A DNA stretch of 7,590 bases from WVWW01 sp041568335 (GTDB taxonomy: Bacteria; Acidobacteriota; Polarisedimenticolia; Polarisedimenticolales; Polarisedimenticolaceae): contig JBFFZZ010000146.1 in assembly GCA_041568335.1 (NCBI GenBank), forward strand, positions 1 to 7,590, read 5' to 3'. Positions 5,168 through 7,590 of this stretch are shown piece after piece. A program made the translations under genes and the position numbers. The notes below the pieces were generated by a model. That model saw only the letters and a list, made by a program, of their open reading frames with translations. It had not been told where the DNA came from and made no database searches. Numbering within the stretch: the stretch's first letter is position 1; each line of letters opens with the position of its first letter.

Positions 5168-5755
5168 ATGCGACCGACGCGGACGATGGTGGTCGGCCTG
5201 GGGAACCCCGGCCCCCGCTACGAAAAAACCCGGCACAATATCGGATTCCGCGTCGTGGAATCCGTCGCCCGCGAGCGCAACTTGCGCTGGCGCCGCTACG
5301 GGTGGCTGCGGCCGCTCGCCTGGGTCGCCGAGGAGGATGCCGTGATCCTGGTCAAACCTCGGACCTTCATGAACCGCTCGGGCCTCGCCGCCGACGCGCT
5401 CCGCAAGCGGCACCGCCTCGCCCCTCGCGCGGTCGTCGCCGTCCATGACGACGCCGACCTCGAGCTCGGGAGGTTGCAGCTCAAGCGTTCGGGCGGGTCG
5501 GGTGGCCACAACGGGCTGCGTTCTCTGACGGCGGCGTTCGAAACGGCCGATTACCCGCGAGTGCGGCTCGGTGTGCGCGGGGCGAACCGCGCCCGGACCG
5601 ATCTGGCCGAGTACCTGCTGTCCCCGTTCGACGAGGACGAGCAGCCCCGAGTGGATGCGCTCGTCGCCGATGCGGCGCGGGCGGTGAATACGATCCTGGA
5701 AGAAGACCTCGAAAAGGCGATGAGCCGGTACAACCGCCGGCGCATCGAATCTTGA
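5168..5755 (+). CDS. pth: Peptidyl-tRNA hydrolase
   Basis: Pth cleaves the ester bond of peptidyl-tRNAs released from stalled or aborted translation, recycling tRNA; it is cytosolic and usually essential. The 195-residue length is normal. Active-site residues known from E. coli are present: Asn13 in VVGLGNPG (8-15), catalytic His23 in TRHNIGF, Asn69 in TFMNRSG, Asp94 in VHDDADLELG, and Asn115 in GGSGGHNGLRS. The C-terminal segment DYPRVRLGV (128-136) and the helix ending in MSRYN (185-189) are also typical. ATG at 5168 is taken as start; the in-frame ATG at 5186 would still leave an intact MVVGLGNPG N-terminus and cannot be excluded. Neither has a good Shine-Dalgarno sequence, so translation may be coupled to rplY, which ends 14 bases upstream. 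The rplY-pth pair is widely conserved. Confidence 0.97.
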   Translation: MRPTRTMVVGLGNPGPRYEKTRHNIGFRVVESVARERNLRWRRYGWLRPLAWVAEEDAVILVKPRTFMNRSGLAADALRKRHRLAPRAVVAVHDDADLELGRLQLKRSGGSGGHNGLRSLTAAFETADYPRVRLGVRGANRARTDLAEYLLSPFDEDEQPRVDALVADAARAVNTILEEDLEKAMSRYNRRRIES

Positions 5756-5784
5756 GACACGTTCGTTAAGGAGCGAGGGGAACG

Positions 5785-7590
<1,806 letters not shown>

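Overview
The window comes from a GC-rich Gram-negative bacterium. GC-ending codons dominate every gene, there is a lipoprotein of the outer-membrane LolB type, and the tRNA carries an encoded CCA. The gene set (SpoVG, two-domain L25/Ctc, K+-type membrane pyrophosphatase) fits a deltaproteobacterium-like lineage in the broad sense (Myxococcota, Desulfobacterota, Binatota or relatives). That placement is inference; no taxonomic marker here settles it.

All recognised genes lie on the + strand and are tightly packed. In order: the 3' part of a TPR-repeat gene (2-1378, open at the left edge), a LolB-like lipoprotein gene (1375-2010), ispE (2007-2888), spoVG (2908-3282), tRNA-Gln(UUG) (3306-3380), prs (3404-4345), rplY/ctc (4464-5153), pth (5168-5755) and hppA (5785 to beyond the right edge). 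The first three genes are joined by 4-base stop/start overlaps. The only real intergenic gap is the 118 bases before rplY, which hold a candidate extended -10 promoter and a strong hairpin. No stretch over 300 bases lacks a gene.

Functionally this is a housekeeping cluster: outer-membrane lipoprotein handling (TPR protein, LolB-like), isoprenoid precursor synthesis (IspE), PRPP synthesis (Prs), translation (tRNA-Gln, L25, peptidyl-tRNA hydrolase), a nucleic-acid-binding regulator (SpoVG), and a PPi-driven ion pump. The order combines the Gram-negative run TPR-lolB-ispE-prs-rplY-pth with the Bacillus run ispE...spoVG...prs-ctc-pth.

The most interesting signal is hidden inside the ispE coding sequence. 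At 2565-2593 an abruptly AT-rich patch with atypical codons contains a near-consensus sigma-70 promoter (TTGACA, 17 bases, TAATTT, with an extended TG). An operator-like inverted repeat overlaps it and resembles a CIRCE element. It probably gives spoVG-tRNA-prs their own, possibly regulated, transcription start. I see no mobile element, CRISPR array, toxin-antitoxin or defence system, and no evidence of an undescribed multi-gene system.
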